Shown here in pieces: positions 49,064 through 60,429 of a DNA stretch of 64,000 nt. Made by a program: the position numbers and the translations under genes. The stretch is from Pseudomonas cavernicola (lineage in GTDB: Bacteria; Pseudomonadota; Gammaproteobacteria; Pseudomonadales; Pseudomonadaceae): the NCBI RefSeq assembly GCF_003596405.1, contig NZ_QYUR01000008.1, positions 744,001 through 808,000 on the forward strand. Reading direction: 5' to 3'. The notes under the pieces were generated by a model that made no database searches, was not told the origin of the DNA, and worked only from the letters and a program-made list of their open reading frames with translations. Each line of letters starts with the position of its first letter. Positions within the stretch are counted from its first letter, which is position 1.

Positions 49064-50191
49064 ATGAAAAATAAAAACCAGTCTGTCGCCTGCCTTCTTG
49101 CACTCGCTATCGCCGCCTCTGCCGTCTCTGTTGCCCAGGCAGATCAGGTCGTAAAGATTGGCCTGAGTAGCCCTCTGACTGGCCCGCAAGCCGTCAGTGG
49201 CAAGGACAACGAAAATGGCGTGCGCATGGCTCTCGACGAGCTGAACCAGAAAGGCGTGGTCGTTGGCGGTGAAAAGCTGCAGTTCGAACTGATTTCAGAA
49301 GATGACCAGGGGGACCCGCGTGTTGGGGTGCAGATTGCCCAAAAACTGGTCGATGAGGGGGTTGTGGCGGTCCTTGGCCCCTATAACTCGGGGGTCGCCC
49401 TACCCGCTTCGGCCGTCTACAAGCGTGCGGGGGTGCCGATACTGAGCGTGGCTTCCAACCCGGCGCTCACCACTCAAGGCTTCGCCAACGTCTTCCGGAT
49501 TGGCGCCAGCGATGCGCAGCTTGGCGGCACCATGGCGAATTACGCCGCCAAGAAGCTGAACGCCAAGACTGCCGCGGTGATCGATGACCGTACGGCCTAC
49601 GGCCAGGGTCTGGCCGAGGAGTTCAGCAAAGAAGCGGAGCGCCAGGGGATAAAAATCATCGCTCAGGAATACACCAGCTCGAGCGCGACAGACTTCCTCG
49701 CCATCCTCGGCTCGATCAAGATCAAGAAGCCTGACGTGATCTTCCTCGGTGGCTATGCCGCCCAAGGCGCTCCGCTGGTCAAGCAGATGCGCCAGCGCCA
49801 GCTGCCGGCCAAATTGCTCGGCGGTGACAGCATCTGCACCCCGGATATGGGCCGACTGGCAGGCCCGGATGCCTCGGTAGTCTATTGCGCACAAGGTGGC
49901 ATCGCCCTCGACAGCATGGAAAAAGGCCGGGCCTTCACCAAGACGTACAAGGAGCGCTTCAACAGCGACACCCAGGTGTACGGCGTGAGTTTCTACGACG
50001 GCATGATGCTGCTCGCCGAAGCCATGGTAAAGGCCGACAGCACCGACTCGCAGGATCTGCTGAAGCAACTGCCGAAGACCCAGTACCAAGGCATCGCCGG
50101 CGAATACCGCTTCGATGAAAAAGGCGACCTGACCGGCGCTCCCAGCACGGTCTATACCTTCGAAAACGGTCAGCTCAAGGTAGTCCAGTAA
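49064..50191 (+). CDS. Liv-type ABC transporter substrate-binding protein
   Basis: Periplasmic binding protein of 375 residues (type I fold, LivJ/LivK family). The signal peptide MKNKNQSVACLLALAIAASA ends near AQA-DQV. The family start VVKIGLSSPLTGPQAVSGKD and the hinge region VAVLGPYNSGVALPASAVYK are present. TAGGAG precedes the ATG. It is the first gene of a plus-strand operon with a hydroxyproline dehydratase, a reductase, two permeases and two ATPases, so the ligand is more likely trans-3-hydroxy-L-proline or a related imino acid than leucine. Confidence 0.92.
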   Translation: MKNKNQSVACLLALAIAASAVSVAQADQVVKIGLSSPLTGPQAVSGKDNENGVRMALDELNQKGVVVGGEKLQFELISEDDQGDPRVGVQIAQKLVDEGVVAVLGPYNSGVALPASAVYKRAGVPILSVASNPALTTQGFANVFRIGASDAQLGGTMANYAAKKLNAKTAAVIDDRTAYGQGLAEEFSKEAERQGIKIIAQEYTSSSATDFLAILGSIKIKKPDVIFLGGYAAQGAPLVKQMRQRQLPAKLLGGDSICTPDMGRLAGPDASVVYCAQGGIALDSMEKGRAFTKTYKERFNSDTQVYGVSFYDGMMLLAEAMVKADSTDSQDLLKQLPKTQYQGIAGEYRFDEKGDLTGAPSTVYTFENGQLKVVQ

Positions 50192-50211
50192 CGCGCTGGA
50201 CAGAGGTCGTC

Positions 50212-51219
50212 ATGCAGCTAGGTAGAATGATTGACACGGTGGAAGTGCACACCGGTGGCGAACCCTTCCGGATCGTCACCAGTGGTCTGCCGCGGTTTCC
50301 CGGCAAGACCATCGTCGAACGCCGCCAGTGGATCAAGGACAACATCGATGAACTGCGTAAAGCGGTGATCTTCGAGCCACGTGGGCACGCTGACATGTAT
50401 GCCGGCTATCTCACCGATCCGGTAAGCCGAGGGGCGGACTTCGGCATCATCTTCGTGCATAACGAAGGCTACAGCGACCACTGCGGGCATGGCGTGATCG
50501 CCCTGGCCACCACGGCCGTCGAACTCGGCTGGGTGCAACGCACAGAGCCTGAAACGCGGGTAGGCATCGATGCGCCCTGCGGCTTTATCGAAGCTTACGT
50601 GGAGTGGGATGGTTCGACCTGTGGCAGCGTGCGCTTCGTCAACGTGCCGTCGTTCATCTATCTGCGTGACGTGGCCGTCGATACGCCGAGCTTCGGCCGG
50701 GTGGAAGGCGACATCGCCTTTGGTGGCGCCTTCTACTTCTATACCTCCGGCGCCGCCAAGGGCCTTGAGATCAGCGAGGCCTCGGTCGCCACGCTGATCA
50801 AGTTCGGCGACGAGGTCAAACAGGCCGCCAACGCCGCCTTCCCCGTCGTCCACCCCGATGTGCCGGAACTGAACCACATCTACGGCACCATCATCGATGG
50901 CGCTCCCCGTCATGCGGGTTCGACTCAGGCCAACTGCTGCATCTTCGCCGACCGTCAGGTCGATCGTTCGCCGACCGGCTCAGGGACTGCCGGCCGTGTC
51001 GCCCAACTGTACCAGCGCGGTCGGCTCGCGCTGGGCGATTTGCTCGTCAACGAGTCGGTCATCGGCTCTGTATTCAGTGGCCGCGTGCTCGGCGAAACCA
51101 CGGTCGGCGCTTACCCCGCGGTGATCCCCGAGGTCAGGGGGAATGCGCAGATCTACGGCTTCGCCAGCTGGATCATCAACGAAAAAGATCCTCTGACCTA
51201 CGGCTTTCTGGTTCGGTAA
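50212..51219 (+). CDS. Proline racemase family: probable trans-3-hydroxy-L-proline dehydratase
   Basis: Protein of 335 residues from the proline racemase/4-hydroxyproline epimerase/T3Hyp dehydratase family. Racemases and epimerases have two active-site cysteines. Here the first is kept (Cys91 in YSDHCGHGVIA) but the second position is Thr255 (DRSPTGSGTAG where racemases have DRSPCGTGT). The Cys/Thr pair is the mark of trans-3-hydroxy-L-proline dehydratase (EC 4.2.1.77), which yields pyrroline-2-carboxylate. The next gene encodes a reductase for that product, which supports the call. AGAGGT precedes the ATG. Confidence 0.85.
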   Translation: MQLGRMIDTVEVHTGGEPFRIVTSGLPRFPGKTIVERRQWIKDNIDELRKAVIFEPRGHADMYAGYLTDPVSRGADFGIIFVHNEGYSDHCGHGVIALATTAVELGWVQRTEPETRVGIDAPCGFIEAYVEWDGSTCGSVRFVNVPSFIYLRDVAVDTPSFGRVEGDIAFGGAFYFYTSGAAKGLEISEASVATLIKFGDEVKQAANAAFPVVHPDVPELNHIYGTIIDGAPRHAGSTQANCCIFADRQVDRSPTGSGTAGRVAQLYQRGRLALGDLLVNESVIGSVFSGRVLGETTVGAYPAVIPEVRGNAQIYGFASWIINEKDPLTYGFLVR

Positions 51220-51225
51220 ATTTTG

Positions 51226-52131
51226 ATGAAAACCTTTAATCAAGAAGAAACCGCCAAGCTGTTGCCGATGCGCGAATTGGTCGACACGCTAAGCACAACC
51301 ATTCGTGAATATGCCGCCGGCAAAATCATCAGCCCCGAGCGCCTGGTCGTCCCCCTCAAAGAAGGTGGTGTGATGCTGTCCATGCCGGCCAGCGCAGACG
51401 ACATTGCGATTCACAAACTGGTCAACGTCAATCCGCGTAACGCCAAAGAAGGTCTGCCGACCATCCAGGGCCAGGTACTGGGTTGCGATGCGCTGCGCGG
51501 CACGCTGCTGTTCTCCGTGGACGGCCCCACCGTTACCGGCTGTCGCACCGCCGCCGTGACGATGCTGGCCATTGCTCGCCTGCTGGAGCGGCCGCCGAAG
51601 TCGATCCTGCTGATCGGCACGGGCAAACAAGCTTCAAATCATGTCGAAGCCATTGCCGAAATGTTTCCGCAAGCCCAGGTTCGGGTCAGAGGCCACGAAG
51701 CGGCAAAAACCGCCGCATTCGTTGCGCGCTACCAGCGCGGGGCTCTGGACGTGAAGGTCGATGATGGTTCGGCCCACCAAGATGCCGACGTCGTGATCAC
51801 CCTGACCACCAGTAAAACGCCGGTCTATAGTGAACTAGCCAAGCCCGGTTGCCTGGTGATCGGCGTGGGCGCCTTCACGCCGGATGCCGCCGAGATAGCC
51901 CCCATCACCATCGCCGGCAGCACCCTGTATGTCGATGACCCGCTGGGTGCCCGTCACGAGGCAGGCGACCTGATCCAGGCGGATATCGACTGGTCCAGGG
52001 TCAAGCCTCTAGCCTCTGCTCTCGACAGCAAACCCGACTTCTCCAAGCCGATTCTGTTCAAGAGCGTTGGCTGTGGAGCCTGGGATTTGGCAGCTTGTCG
52101 TGTGATCAAGGCTAAGCTTAATCAGGCATAG
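51226..52131 (+). CDS. Ornithine cyclodeaminase/mu-crystallin family: probable delta-1-pyrroline-2-carboxylate reductase
   Basis: NAD(P)H-dependent enzyme of 301 residues. The Rossmann motif is LIGTGKQASNHVEAI (near residue 125), preceded by GTLLFSVDGPTVTGCRTAAV, where the conserved Arg binds the carboxylate. In this family the bacterial member paired with T3Hyp dehydratase reduces delta-1-pyrroline-2-carboxylate to L-proline, and the gene starts seven bases after the dehydratase stop. Alternatives such as ornithine cyclodeaminase are less likely in this context. A TTG directly precedes the ATG, and the ribosome site is weak, so translational coupling is likely. Confidence 0.82.
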   Translation: MKTFNQEETAKLLPMRELVDTLSTTIREYAAGKIISPERLVVPLKEGGVMLSMPASADDIAIHKLVNVNPRNAKEGLPTIQGQVLGCDALRGTLLFSVDGPTVTGCRTAAVTMLAIARLLERPPKSILLIGTGKQASNHVEAIAEMFPQAQVRVRGHEAAKTAAFVARYQRGALDVKVDDGSAHQDADVVITLTTSKTPVYSELAKPGCLVIGVGAFTPDAAEIAPITIAGSTLYVDDPLGARHEAGDLIQADIDWSRVKPLASALDSKPDFSKPILFKSVGCGAWDLAACRVIKAKLNQA

Positions 52132-52291
52132 ACGTACTGAATCCCCTGGGCGGTCCGAGTCGCTCGGGGAAAGGGCAAAAGCAAAAATGAAGTGGCCTCG
52201 TCAGTTCCTGGTCGACTGTTCTTCGAACAGGTAGCGCCCCTTCTCCAAGAAGCCATTGGCATGCCGCCGTACGGGCGGTCATGGAGTCGGT

Positions 52292-53227
52292 ATGGACCTA
52301 TTCATCCAGCAGGTCGTCAACGGCTTGGTACTGGGCAGCATCTATGCACTGATCGCGCTCGGCTACACGATGGTCTATGGCATTCTCAGAATCATCAACT
52401 TCGCCCATGGCGATGTCTTGATGATCGGCGCTCTTACCGCCTTTTCGGTCTTGAGCCTGTTGCAGGCGTATTTTCCTGGCCTGTCTCCCTGGCTGATGCT
52501 GGGCTTCGCGTCGCTCATCGCCATGCTGACCTGCGCAGTCTTGAGTTATTTACTCGAACGCATTGCCTACCGCCCCCTACGCAAGGCACCGCGACTGGCT
52601 CCGCTGATCACCGCTATTGGTGCTTCGGTCTTGCTGCAGACCATCGCCATGATGATCTGGTCGCGCAACCCCTTGAGCTTCCCCGAGCTATTGCCCACCG
52701 ATCCGATCAGTATCGGCTCCACCGAAGCCACCATAACCCTCAAGGAAATGATCATCATCGGCATGTCGCTGGCGGTAATGGCCGGCCTATTGCTACTGGT
52801 GAACAAGACCAAGCTGGGCCGGGCCATGCGGGCCACGGCGGAGAACCCCAGCATCGCCAGCTTGATGGGGGTGAACCCGAATAAAGTCATCTCCATCACC
52901 TTCATGCTGGGTGGCGCACTGGCGGCGTTGGCCGGTGTGATGACCGCGACGAACTACGGCAATGCACACTTCTACATGGGCTTCCTGCCCGGCCTGAAAG
53001 CCTTCACCGCCGCCGTGCTCGGCGGCATCGGCAACTTGGGCGGGGCCATGTTGGGCGGCCTGCTATTGGGCCTGATCGAGTCCCTCGGGGCGGGGTATAT
53101 CGGCGACCTGACCGGTGGGGTACTCGGCTCCCACTACCAGGATGTATTCGCCTTTATCGTCCTTATCACCGTTCTCGTGTTCCGCCCCTCGGGTTTGTTG
53201 GGCGAGCGCGTATCCGATCGCGCCTAA
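52292..53227 (+). CDS. Branched-chain-amino-acid-type ABC permease (LivH family)
   Basis: Inner-membrane permease of 311 residues with about eight helices. Family stretches are VNGLVLGSIYALIALGYTMV then YGILRIINFAHGD at the N-terminus and PGLKAFTAAVLGGIGNLGGA near the C-terminus. The start at 52292 is chosen because it gives MDLFIQQVVNGL and GGAG lies a few bases upstream; the open frame begins 12 codons earlier. It pairs with the following LivM-like gene. Confidence 0.92.
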   Translation: MDLFIQQVVNGLVLGSIYALIALGYTMVYGILRIINFAHGDVLMIGALTAFSVLSLLQAYFPGLSPWLMLGFASLIAMLTCAVLSYLLERIAYRPLRKAPRLAPLITAIGASVLLQTIAMMIWSRNPLSFPELLPTDPISIGSTEATITLKEMIIIGMSLAVMAGLLLLVNKTKLGRAMRATAENPSIASLMGVNPNKVISITFMLGGALAALAGVMTATNYGNAHFYMGFLPGLKAFTAAVLGGIGNLGGAMLGGLLLGLIESLGAGYIGDLTGGVLGSHYQDVFAFIVLITVLVFRPSGLLGERVSDRA

Positions 53228-53240
53228 GGGGAAACTCATC

Positions 53241-54374
53241 ATGACGAATCAACCGCACACGCAGGGTTCCCGCAGCGATCTTATAAAGCCGATTCTGCTG
53301 GTTGCCCTGGTTCTCGTTGCCCCCCTGGTCATTGGCGCAGTCGGGGGCAACTATTGGGTACGGGTGCTCGATTTCGCCCTGCTCTACATCATGCTCGCCC
53401 TGGGGCTGAATATCGTGGTGGGCATGGCCGGGCTGCTCGATCTGGGCTATATCGCCTTCTATGCCATAGGGGCCTATGCCGCAGCATTGCTGGGCTCCAC
53501 CCACCTCACGAACAATTTCGTTGAGCTGCAGCAGATGTTTCCTGCCGGATTGCATGTGAGCCTGTGGCTGATCCTGCCAGGCGCTGCTTTGTTGGCCGCG
53601 TTCTTCGGCATCTTGCTGGGGACCCCGACTCTCAGGCTGCGCGGTGACTACCTGGCCATCGTCACCTTGGGCTTCGGCGAAATCATCCGTATCTTCATCA
53701 ACAACCTGGATCGCCCGCTGAACTTTACCAATGGGCCGAAGGGTATCTCCGGGATCGATCCCGCCACGTTCTTCGGGTTCGATTTCTCCATGCGCCATAC
53801 GTTTTTCGGCGTTCGCTTCGATTCGGTAGTGCTGTATTACTACCTGTTCGTCGTCGTGGTGGTGCTCGTCGCCTTCGTCTGCCACCGGCTGCAGCACTCG
53901 CGGATTGGTCGTGGCTGGATCGCCATTCGTGAAGACGAAATCGCGGCTAAGGCCATGGGCATCAACACCCGCAATCTGAAGCTGACGGCATTCGCCATGG
54001 GCGCCTCCTTCGGTGGGCTTGCCGGCGCCCTGTTCGGCTCCTTCCAAGGCTTTGTCTCGCCCGAGTCGTTCAGCCTGATGGAGTCCATCACCGTTCTGGT
54101 CATGGTGGTACTCGGCGGGATGGGACACATCCCTGGTGTCATTCTGGGCGGCGTGTTGCTGGCTGTGCTGCCGGAAGTCCTGCGCGCCACAGTCGCGCCT
54201 CTGCAAGTCGCGATCTTCGGCAAAGTGCTGATCGATGCGGAAGTGGTGCGCCAGTTGCTCTATGGCCTGGCCATAATTCTCATCGTGCTGTATCGGCCTG
54301 TTGGCCTCTGGCCTTCGCCCCGTAAGGAAGATCGCCCCATCGTGAGACGGGGCAACGACCTGAGCCAAGTCTAA
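53241..54374 (+). CDS. Branched-chain-amino-acid-type ABC permease (LivM family)
   Basis: Inner-membrane permease of 377 residues. The characteristic LivM segment LGLNIVVGMAGLLDLGYIAF then YAIGAYAAALLG is at about residues 55-85, with TPTLRLRGDYLAIVTLGFGE following, and GMGHIPGVILGGVLLAVLPE near the end. AAGGGG precedes the ATG at 53241; an earlier open frame overlaps livH. It lies in the operon between livH and livG homologues. Confidence 0.93.
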   Translation: MTNQPHTQGSRSDLIKPILLVALVLVAPLVIGAVGGNYWVRVLDFALLYIMLALGLNIVVGMAGLLDLGYIAFYAIGAYAAALLGSTHLTNNFVELQQMFPAGLHVSLWLILPGAALLAAFFGILLGTPTLRLRGDYLAIVTLGFGEIIRIFINNLDRPLNFTNGPKGISGIDPATFFGFDFSMRHTFFGVRFDSVVLYYYLFVVVVVLVAFVCHRLQHSRIGRGWIAIREDEIAAKAMGINTRNLKLTAFAMGASFGGLAGALFGSFQGFVSPESFSLMESITVLVMVVLGGMGHIPGVILGGVLLAVLPEVLRATVAPLQVAIFGKVLIDAEVVRQLLYGLAIILIVLYRPVGLWPSPRKEDRPIVRRGNDLSQV

Positions 54375-54386
54375 GGAGCCGCTGCA

Positions 54387-55163
<777 letters not shown>

Positions 55164-55181
55164 CCCCAGGGGGCTGCGCAC

Positions 55182-55895
55182 ATGACACAGACAATACTGA
55201 AAATCAGCGGACTCAAAGTCGCCTATGGCGGTATCCAGGCGGTTAAAGGCGTGGATATGGAAATCCGAACGGGCGAACTGGTGACCCTGATCGGCTCCAA
55301 CGGCGCCGGCAAATCGACCACCATGAAAGCCATCACCGGCCTGCAAGCTTGGGGCGCAGGCGATATCGAATATCAAGGCACGTCGATCAAGGGCCTGCAA
55401 ACCCACGACCTGCTCGAACGCAAATTGGTCATGGTGCCCGAGGGGCGCGGCGTGTTCGCGCGGATGAGCATCACCGAAAACCTGCAGATGGGCGCCTACA
55501 GCCGCAACGATGCGGATATCGCCAGCGACATCGAGCGCATGTTCAGCCTCTTTCCGCGCCTCAAGGAGCGGGCGAAACAGCTCGCCGGCACCCTGTCCGG
55601 CGGTGAGCAGCAGATGCTGGCGATGGCGCGGGCACTGATGAGTCAGCCCAAACTGCTGCTGCTGGACGAGCCCTCCATGGGCCTCTCGCCGATCATGGTG
55701 GAGAAGATCTTCGAGGTGATCCGTGACATCTCGGCCTCCGGCATGACCGTTCTGCTGGTAGAGCAGAACGCCCGGCTGGCGCTGCAGGCGGCGGATCGTG
55801 CCTATGTGATGGACTCGGGCCTGATCAGCATGAGCGGAGAGGCCCAGCAGATGCTGCAAGACCCGAAGGTTACCGCCGCCTATCTGGGCGAATAA
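55182..55895 (+). CDS. ABC transporter ATP-binding protein (LivF family)
   Basis: ATPase of 237 residues. Walker A is GSNGAGKSTTMKAI, the signature is LSGGEQQMLAMARALMSQPK, Walker B is LLLLDEPSMGLSP, and the LivF feature VMVPEGRGVFARMSITENLQ is present. It ends the transporter operon; putA begins 160 bases further on, in the same direction. Confidence 0.94.
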   Translation: MTQTILKISGLKVAYGGIQAVKGVDMEIRTGELVTLIGSNGAGKSTTMKAITGLQAWGAGDIEYQGTSIKGLQTHDLLERKLVMVPEGRGVFARMSITENLQMGAYSRNDADIASDIERMFSLFPRLKERAKQLAGTLSGGEQQMLAMARALMSQPKLLLLDEPSMGLSPIMVEKIFEVIRDISASGMTVLLVEQNARLALQAADRAYVMDSGLISMSGEAQQMLQDPKVTAAYLGE

Positions 55896-56054
55896 CCACG
55901 GCTCTGCGTAAGGACGAGATCGGCACCGCCATCGGTCTGGGTTATCGCCGATCTCAGCCACCCTGAAAACCAGGGATCGGCTATTCAGAGCCCGCCGGGT
56001 CTGGTGTTCATTTCCTACTATTTGGTAGCTCAACTCATTCAGGCAGGACAGGTC

Positions 56055-59000
56055 ATGGCCAGCACCACCTTTGGGGTCAAACTCGACGAAGCAACCCGCG
56101 AACGCCTGAAAGAGGCCGCGCAAAAGATAGAGCGCACGCCGCACTGGTTGATCAAACAGGCGATCTACAGCTATCTGACCACCCTTGAGAGCGGCATGAG
56201 CATGCCCGAGCTGCAAAGCATTGCCGACCGTTTGGACGAGGGTGATCTGGAATTGAGCGAAGCCCTGGCTGAGCCAGTGCATCAGCCCTTTCTGGAGTTT
56301 GCCGAAAGCATCCTGCCGCAGTCCGTTTTGCGTGCAGCAATCACCGCCGCCTACCGCCGACCCGAGCAGGAAGTCGTGCCGATGCTCCTGGAACAAGCGC
56401 GCCTGCCTGAAGAGACGGCCAAGGCCGCGCACAAGCTGGCCTACGGCATCGCTGAAAAGCTGCGCAACCAGAAGAGCGCCAGCGGCCGCGCGGGAATAGT
56501 TCAGGGGCTCTTGCAGGAGTTCTCCCTCTCCTCTCAGGAAGGTGTGGCACTCATGTGCCTGGCTGAAGCCTTGCTGCGCATACCGGACAAGGGCACTCGC
56601 GACGCCCTGATCCGCGACAAGATCAGCACGGGCAACTGGCATCCGCATCTGGGGCGTAGCTCGTCGATATTCGTCAACGCAGCCACCTGGGGCCTGCTGC
56701 TGACCGGCAAGCTAGTCGCAACCCATAACGAGGCCAGCCTGTCCACCGCCTCAGCCGGGTCATCGGTAAAAGCGGTGAGCCGCTGATCCGCAAAGGCGTG
56801 GACATGGCCATGCGCTTGATGGGGGAGCAGTTCGTCACCGGTGAAACCATCGCCGAAGCGCTGGCCAACGCCCGCAACTGCGAGTCCAAAGGCTCCGCTA
56901 TTCGTATGACATGCTGGCGAGGCGGCTCTGACCAAGCAGGATGCCGAGCGCTATCTGGCTCCTATGAGCAGGCCATCCACGCCATCGGCAAGGCCTCCCA
57001 GGGCCGTGGCATCTATGAAGGACCGGCATTTCCATCAAGCTTTCCGCACTGCACCCGCGCTACAACCGCGCCCAGTACGAGCGCGTGATGGACAGCTTTA
57101 CCCGCAGCTGCTGCAACTGACCCTGCTGCCAAGCAGTACGACATCGGCCTGAACGTCGATGCTGAAGAGGCCGACCGCCTCGAGCTTTCCCTGGACCTGC
57201 TCGAGCGCCTTTGCTTCGAGCCGCGGCTGGCCGGCTGGAATGGCATCGGCTTCGTGATTCAGCCTACCAGAAGCGCTGCCCCTATGTGATCGACTACCTG
57301 ATCGACCTGGCCCGGCGCAGCCGCCACCGTCTGATGATCCGTCTGGTCATCAAGGGCGGCTACTGGGAACAGGCGAGATCAAGCGTGCTAGGTTGAGGCC
57401 TGGAAGGCTAACCGGTCTAGCACCCGCAAGACATGCATAACACCGATGTGTCCTTCATCGCCTGCGCTCGAAAGCTGCTGGCCGGCCAGGAGACATCTAC
57501 ACCGCAGTTCGCACTCACAACGCCCCACCCTGGCCGCATCTACCAGATTGCGGGCAGAACTACTACCTGGGCCAATACGAAGTTCCAGTGCCTGCCACGG
57601 CATGGGTGGAGCGCTCTACGAGCAGAAGGTGGTGGGCAAGCTCGCCGCGGAGAAGCTGAACCGGTCCGTGCGTCATCTACGCACCGAGTGCGCAACCCAT
57701 GAACCTTGCTGGCTTATCTGGTGGCGCACGGCTGCTGGAGAACGGCGCGAACACCTCCTTCCGTCACGCCCGCATTGGGACATCCATCTCCCCTCGACAA
57801 TGGTCGCCGATCCGGTGGATAAGCATCGAGTACCAAGACCGCTGCCAGGAAGGACCCTTTGCCTGTCGCACCCGCCGCCTTCCGCTACCGCGCGTGAGCT
57901 GTATGGCAAGGGCCGGATCAATTCCCAGCGCATCGATCTGTCAATGAGCAGCGTCTCGGCTCGTTGTCCAGTGCCTTGCTTGGCGAGAGCCATGGGGCCT
58001 GCAAGGCGCGCCAATGCTGGGGTTGCCACGGTGCAAGAAGCGGCCAGTTCCCAGCCGCTGCGAACCCGGCGATCAGATCGCGACATGTCGGCCCAGGTAC
58101 AGGCAGCCAGCGAGGCCGACAGTGAAATGCCCTGAATGTGGCGCAGACTAGCGTCGCGCAGAGCATCTGGCCAGGACGCACGCCCTCCCGAGCGCGCCAC
58201 CGCCCTGGAGCGCGCCGCAGATCTGATGGAAAGACGAATGCCCGAGACCTGATGGCCTGTTGGGGTTTCGCGAGCTGGCAAGACTCTTTCGCAACGCCCA
58301 TTCGAAGTGCGCGAAGCGTGACTTACCCTGGTTTCTACGATCCGCCCCAGGCTGCAGTAACGATTTAAAGCCACCGATTACCCCACCGTTCCGCTGGGAC
58401 AGTTTCTGCATCAGCCGTGGAACTTCCCGCTTGGCGCATCTTTAAACCGGGCAGGTGGCTGCCGCTTGGCTTGGCTAGGGTAACGCCTGCCCCTGGCCAA
58501 ACCGGCGCGAGCAGCACCACCCTGGTGGCCGCGCCAGGCCGTGCGCGCCCAATCCACTGCACCCTCGAGGCTGGTATTCGCAGGGCGTTGTACAACTGCC
58601 TGCCGGGACCGCGGGCGAGGACCGTCCGGGTGGCCGTCTGGTAGGCGACAATCGCGTCAAGGGCGTCATGCTTTCAGAGCGGCTCGCCGAAGTGCGCCGC
58701 GCCTCCTCCATTTGCGCAACTCGATGGTCGTTGACGCGTCAGGGCCGCCCGAATCCACTGATTGCCGAGACCGGCGCCAGAACGCGATGAAATCGCGCAC
58801 TCCTCCGCTCGTCGTGGAAGCAGTGTCTCAGCGAATGTGGTCGCCTCTGCCTTCGATAGTGCCGGCCAACGCCTGCTCGGATTGCGCGTGCTCTGGTGTG
58901 CAGGGAAAGACGTGGCCGGAACGGACGTATCTGATAATGCTCAAGGTGCCAATGGGACGAATGCCGCCTGGGCACGCCGGAACTCACTGGCAGTGGCATA

Positions 59001-60151
59001 AGGCCCCGGGTGAATCGCTCGACGCCGAAGCCAGAGGCGGGCTCGAGAAAACACATCCAAGGCCATGCGCGCCAAAGGGTCCGGAAGGTCTACCAGACGG
59101 CTACGCAACGAGGAGAACGTTCAGCCCAGCGCGGCAACGTATGTCCCACCGACTCGATCGAACTAGAGAAAAGCTTCGCCGAGCTGGAGCGCGAGATCTT
59201 CGGCCAGTGCTGCACGTCGTCCGCTACAAGCGCAAGAATCTCAATCACTTGCCTGAGAGCACATCAACAGGCTTTCCGGCTGATGGCCTGACACTAGGCG
59301 TACACACGCGCATGCGACGAACATACGCCAAGGTCATTGACCGTGCCCAGGCGGTCAACTCTCTATGTCAATCGCAACATGGTAGGGGTGCGGTAGTCGG
59401 CGTGCAGCCGTTCGGCGGTGAAGGGCTGTTTCGGCACCGGTCCGAAAGCCGGCGGGCGCCCCTGTACATGTATCGCTTGCTGTACGCGCTCGACAGCGGA
59501 TGCCATCGCCAGCCATCTTGGCGCAAGACGCCGCCACTAACCGGTCGACGCCTCGCCTGCGTGAGGCTCCTGGCCAAGCGTTCATGTCGCTTCAGAAGTG
59601 GGGCTAACAGCCACGGTGAGGAGGCTCTTGCGGCATTACTCGCAAGAAGTTCGCCGAAACGTCCGCAGAGCGGGGCTAAGCAGCGGCGCTGACGGGGCCC
59701 ACGGTGAGCGCAATACCTACAGCGTGGTGCAAGAGCACAGGTGCTCTGGCCTGGCTGACAACAGACGCAGGCCGACCGCCTGATCAAGCTGGCCGCCGTG
59801 CCTTGCAGCGGGGCGCATTGGCGTCATGGCCGAGCAAACGCCGCCGCCTGGCTTGGCCGCTTGCCCATGAGGACGTGCAGCGCGCATCCAGACTGGTTAG
59901 CGCGACTGGAAGCAAAGACGAACGGCCGACTATGACGCAGTCATTTGGCACACCACGGCGCTTCAGAACCAAAATTGCGGTGCGGTCTGCCAACGGTAGC
60001 GCAAGCAGAGCAAGGGCGCAATAGTGGAGTGCTAGGCTTTGTCTGTGAACTCGGTCCCGCTGGAGCGCCTCGTAATCGAACGGGCACTCAGGGTTAAACA
60101 CAACCTAGAGCGGCAGCAGGTGGCAATGCCAGCTTGATGACTATTGGCTGA
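56055..60151 (+). pseudogene. putA: Bifunctional proline dehydrogenase / P5C dehydrogenase and regulator PutA (frame-broken)
   Basis: PutA is a membrane-peripheral flavoenzyme that oxidises L-proline to glutamate and also represses put genes. The first 230 codons are clean: the ribbon-helix-helix domain TTFGVKLDEATRERLKEAAQ then KIERTPHWLIKQAIYSYLTT, then linker helices. From about 56,749 (a base missing in ACCGCC-TCAGCC) the protein can be followed only by changing frame: DMAMRLMGEQFVTGETIAEA, GLNVDAEEADRLELSLDLLE, CPYVIDYLIDLARRSRHRLM, then VGVQPFGGEGL near 59,400 and GGNASLMTIG-stop at 60,151. Length is right for a full PutA (about 1,300 residues). The breaks look like sequencing error, so the true gene may be intact. 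AGGACAGG precedes the start at 56055. Confidence 0.85.
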
Positions 60152-60360
60152 CGCAACATCCTGGGGCCTGAAGTTGCCACATTGGGTCGGAAATTGAGGG
60201 GTGGGTATCCGCGTAACCAAGGAGCAGCCGGTTTCAGAATGCATGAAGGGGGGCGGGGGTCTATGCAAAGGGGTGGTTCGAATGAGCCTGTCATTGCGCA
60301 CCTGCCCTCTCCCTCGCTGGATCGTCTTCCCCGGGAAGGCGGGATCCCAAATAGAAAACC

Positions 60361-60411
60361 TGTGGGCTTTAGCCACCGATCAAAGGCAATCCCGGATGGG
60401 CTAAAGCCACA
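60361..60411. repeat. Palindromic repeat after putA
   Basis: TGTGGGCTTTAGCC (60361-60374) faces GGGCTAAAGCCACA (60398-60411), with one base missing from the right arm. It resembles dispersed pseudomonad palindromes and could serve as the convergent end of putA and qhpG. The rest of 60152-60430 shows no gene. Confidence 0.55.
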
Positions 60412-60429
60412 GTACGAGCATCGACTCTA

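Noticed and set aside
58541..59692. 383-codon plus-strand frame in the putA region
   Set aside because: Mixed-frame translation created by indels; putA motifs are seen in pieces across all three frames instead.
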